Shown here: positions 40,400-42,074 of the stretch, piece after piece
Layout of the letters: every line of letters starts with the position of its first letter
Position numbering within the stretch: the stretch's first letter is position 1
Origin: Acidobacteriota bacterium
GTDB taxonomy: Bacteria > Acidobacteriota > Vicinamibacteria > Marinacidobacterales > Marinacidobacteraceae
Direction: 5' to 3'
Length of the DNA stretch: 42,074 nucleotides
Assembly: GCA_009835985.1 (NCBI GenBank)
Contig: VXWI01000052.1
Location: forward strand, 1 to 42,074
Translations under genes and position numbers: made by a program
The notes under the pieces: generated by a model
What the model was told of the DNA's origin: nothing
What the model saw: only the letters and a program-made list of their open reading frames with translations
Database searches by the model: none

Positions 40400-40837
40400 A
40401 TGGCCATATTCCGTCGCACCAATGAAGACGAGGCATTCATGACCGAACCGCCTCCCGCTCCCGAACGGGGCGCCCGCTCGACCTGGATCGGGCAGGACAC
40501 CCTCGTCGAAGGCAAGATCACGACCCGGGAGGACATCTGTATCCAGGGTCGTCTGAAGGGCTCCGTGGAAAGCACCGCCGGGGTGCTGATTCCGGAGGGC
40601 GGCCAGGTCGAAGCCGACATCCTGGCGCGCAACGTCACCATTCACGGCCGGGTGACCGGCGACGTGGAGGCGGTCGAGAAGGCGGAAATCGGGGCCTCGG
40701 GAATCCTGACCGGAGGGATCCTGGCCGCCACGGTGGTCGTCCACGCCGGAGCCACCTTCGAGGGGACGGTGCGGACCCGCAGCAAGCCGGAGCGGACGCC
40801 GGAGAAGAAAGCTCCCGAGGACGAGAAGGCTGAATGA
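40400..40837 (+). CDS. bactofilin family cytoskeletal protein
   Basis: Bactofilins polymerise into filaments that organise the envelope or cell shape. The 145-residue protein has a short basic start ([10 protein letters not shown]), a central beta-helix of about residues 28-118 ([50 protein letters not shown]) and a Lys/Glu/Pro-rich tail that often mediates partner binding. The ATG at 40400 lies 27 bases after the tRNA. The stop overlaps the alanine dehydrogenase start as ATGA. Confidence 0.92.
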   Translation: MAIFRRTNEDEAFMTEPPPAPERGARSTWIGQDTLVEGKITTREDICIQGRLKGSVESTAGVLIPEGGQVEADILARNVTIHGRVTGDVEAVEKAEIGASGILTGGILAATVVVHAGATFEGTVRTRSKPERTPEKKAPEDEKAE

Positions 40838-41949
40838 GGATCGGGACGGTCCGGGAGATCAAGGACAGCGAGAACCGGGTCGGACTGGTCCCAGGGGGCG
40901 TCGATACCCTGATCGCCGCCGGGCACGAGGTCCTTGTCGAGTCGGGCGCCGGGAACGGCAGCCTGATCTCCGACGACGAGTTCGCCGCGGCGGGCGCCCG
41001 GATCGTGGACTCCCGCGATGAAGTCTTCGAAACCTGCGACCTCCTGATCAAGGTCAAGGAGGTCCAGCCCGAGGAAGTGGAGCTGCTTCGCGAGGGGCAG
41101 ATCCTCTACACCTATCTCCATCTGGCGCCGCTCCCCGACCTGACCGAGGGGCTGCTGTCCCGTGGAGTCACCGCGATCGCCTACGAGACCATCACCGCAC
41201 CCGACGGAAGCCTGCCGCTCCTGACGCCGATGAGCGAGGTGGCGGGCCGCATGGCGATTCAGGAAGGCGCGCACCACCTGCATCGTTCCTGCGGCGGGTC
41301 GGGAATCCTGCTGGGCGGAGTCCCCGGGGTCCCTCGGGGCCGCGCGGTCATCGTCGGCGGCGGCGTCGTGGGACTCAACGCCGCGAAACTCGCGGTGGGG
41401 GTCGGCGCCGAGGTCACGATCCTGGAAAAGAGTTCGGCCCGGATGCGTTACCTCGACGACATCTTCGGGAGCCGGGTCACGACCCTTAAATCGAGTGCGG
41501 TCACCCTCGCAGCCTCGCTCGCCGAGGCCGACCTGGTGGTCGGCGCGGTCCTCGTTCCCGGCGCCGCCGCGCCACGCATCATCACGCGGGCGATGGTTGC
41601 CGCGATGCGCGAGGGCGCGGTCATCGTGGACGTGGCGGTGGACCAGGGCGGGTGCTGCGAGACCACCAGGCCCACAACCCACTCGGAACCCACCTTCGTG
41701 GTGGACGGCGTGGTTCACTACTGCGTGGCCAACATGCCGGGCGCCATGCCGCGAACGTCGACCTACGCGCTCACCAACGTGACGCTCGAGTACGCGCTCA
41801 CGATCGCGAACCACGGCTTCGAGGAGGCCGTCCGGCGCGACCGGTGCCTGCGGCCCGGCGTGAACACCTACGCAGGCCGCCTCACCTGCGGGCCGGTCGC
41901 CGAATCGCAGGGTCGCGCCTTCCAACCGCTCGAAGAACTGATCGCGTGA
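40834..41949 (+). CDS. ald: alanine dehydrogenase
   Basis: This enzyme interconverts alanine and pyruvate with ammonia using NAD. The 371-residue protein has [12 protein letters not shown] near the start, [11 protein letters not shown] (K74 region), [11 protein letters not shown] with the catalytic His and the Rossmann loop [13 protein letters not shown] near 170. It also has [13 protein letters not shown], with the active-site Asp near 270. It ends at the usual length. The start overlaps the bactofilin stop (ATGA), an unusual partner. Nothing suggests it is broken. Confidence 0.96.
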   Translation: MRIGTVREIKDSENRVGLVPGGVDTLIAAGHEVLVESGAGNGSLISDDEFAAAGARIVDSRDEVFETCDLLIKVKEVQPEEVELLREGQILYTYLHLAPLPDLTEGLLSRGVTAIAYETITAPDGSLPLLTPMSEVAGRMAIQEGAHHLHRSCGGSGILLGGVPGVPRGRAVIVGGGVVGLNAAKLAVGVGAEVTILEKSSARMRYLDDIFGSRVTTLKSSAVTLAASLAEADLVVGAVLVPGAAAPRIITRAMVAAMREGAVIVDVAVDQGGCCETTRPTTHSEPTFVVDGVVHYCVANMPGAMPRTSTYALTNVTLEYALTIANHGFEEAVRRDRCLRPGVNTYAGRLTCGPVAESQGRAFQPLEELIA

Positions 41950-41986
41950 CCCGCGGGAACGGGACGGGACGCCAGACAGGAGGAAG

Positions 41987-42074
41987 GTGAACGGCGACTC
42001 TCCCGCATCCGGCGGAGAGCTGCGCCTGTTCGCGGACTGGGCGGCGCCCGCCGAGGGGCGGGCGAACATGGGGC
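41987..42074 (+). CDS. likely lipoate/biotin ligase-family protein (first 29 codons)
   Basis: The frame starts at GTG 41987 after AGGAGG (41978-41983) with a short three-base spacer. The visible residues are [27 protein letters not shown]...NMG resembles the N-terminus of lipoate-protein ligases and related BPL/LplA enzymes (WRL...NMALDEAL). It runs off the window, so the identification is tentative. Confidence 0.45.
   Translation, partial: MNGDSPASGGELRLFADWAAPAEGRANMG

Noticed and set aside
39997-40744. Minus-strand frames across the tRNA and bactofilin gene
   Set aside because: They are antisense to tRNA-Gly and bactofilin; the peptide GARTRDTELGKL is a typical translation of a tRNA complement.
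1-42074. CRISPR array, prophage, insertion sequence or defence island
   Set aside because: No regularly spaced direct repeats, transposase, integrase, phage or nuclease-type genes were recognised; nearly all the sequence is accounted for by housekeeping genes.

Overview
The window is about 42 kb of very GC-rich bacterial chromosome, densely packed with genes on both strands. Most genes are core housekeeping genes of a diderm (Gram-negative-type) bacterium. The sequence contains lipoprotein signals, a BamD homologue, a BamB-like beta-propeller, phosphatidylethanolamine synthesis (psd, pssA), two phosphatidylglycerophosphate synthase-type enzymes, a bactofilin and TRAP transport. Starts at GTG and TTG are common and ATGA stop/start overlaps are frequent. 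The rsmB / PASTA protein / rpe / thioesterase / bamD order and the overall style fit a high-GC lineage such as Acidobacteriota. That placement is a low-confidence inference, because there is no rRNA gene in the window. No phage, insertion sequence, CRISPR array or toxin-antitoxin module was seen.

Layout. 1-3857 (minus): guaA followed by a truncated dnaE. 4050-5744 (minus): a secreted beta-propeller protein, divergent from a giant NtrY-like membrane histidine kinase (5805-9749), which is coupled to a small secreted protein. A repeat element with inverted ends lies between the two and supplies the apparent start of the propeller gene. 10277-12986 (minus): tsaB, a DUF465/YdcH-like small protein, psd and pssA. 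13286-18939 (plus): mutS, then a TAXI-type TRAP receptor and its fused 4TM/12TM permease. 18970-23153 (minus): MFS transporter, alpha/beta hydrolase, glutamate dehydrogenase and a CDP-alcohol phosphatidyltransferase, the first three joined by ATGA overlaps. 23295-26219 (plus): a HEAT/DUF349 coiled-coil protein. 26352-29723 (minus): a DUF3500 protein and a CopA-type copper ATPase. The ATPase gene is bracketed by 26-bp inverted repeats. 29797-36549 (plus): def, fmt, a glycerophosphodiesterase, rsmB, a PASTA protein, rpe, a hotdog thioesterase and bamD. 36554-37571 (minus): an unknown ORF and pgsA. 37681-42074 (plus): a nucleotide-sugar pyrophosphorylase overlapping a phosphomannomutase, tRNA-Gly(CCC), bactofilin, alanine dehydrogenase and the first codons of a likely lipoate/biotin ligase-family gene.

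How the genes may work together. def and fmt process the N-termini of nascent proteins. pssA, psd, pgsA and the second PgsA-like enzyme make membrane phospholipids. The pyrophosphorylase and mutase probably supply a GDP-mannose-type sugar nucleotide. TAXI-family TRAP receptors include glutamate binders, so a TAXI/TRAP system beside glutamate dehydrogenase may form a glutamate uptake and catabolism region, with alanine dehydrogenase elsewhere in the window doing comparable chemistry. The most unusual features are structural: the repeat element that donates a coding 5' end, three identical 28-bp palindromic repeats, the inverted repeats around copA, and a 1,314-residue orphan kinase. I did not find a convincing new defence or metabolic system.
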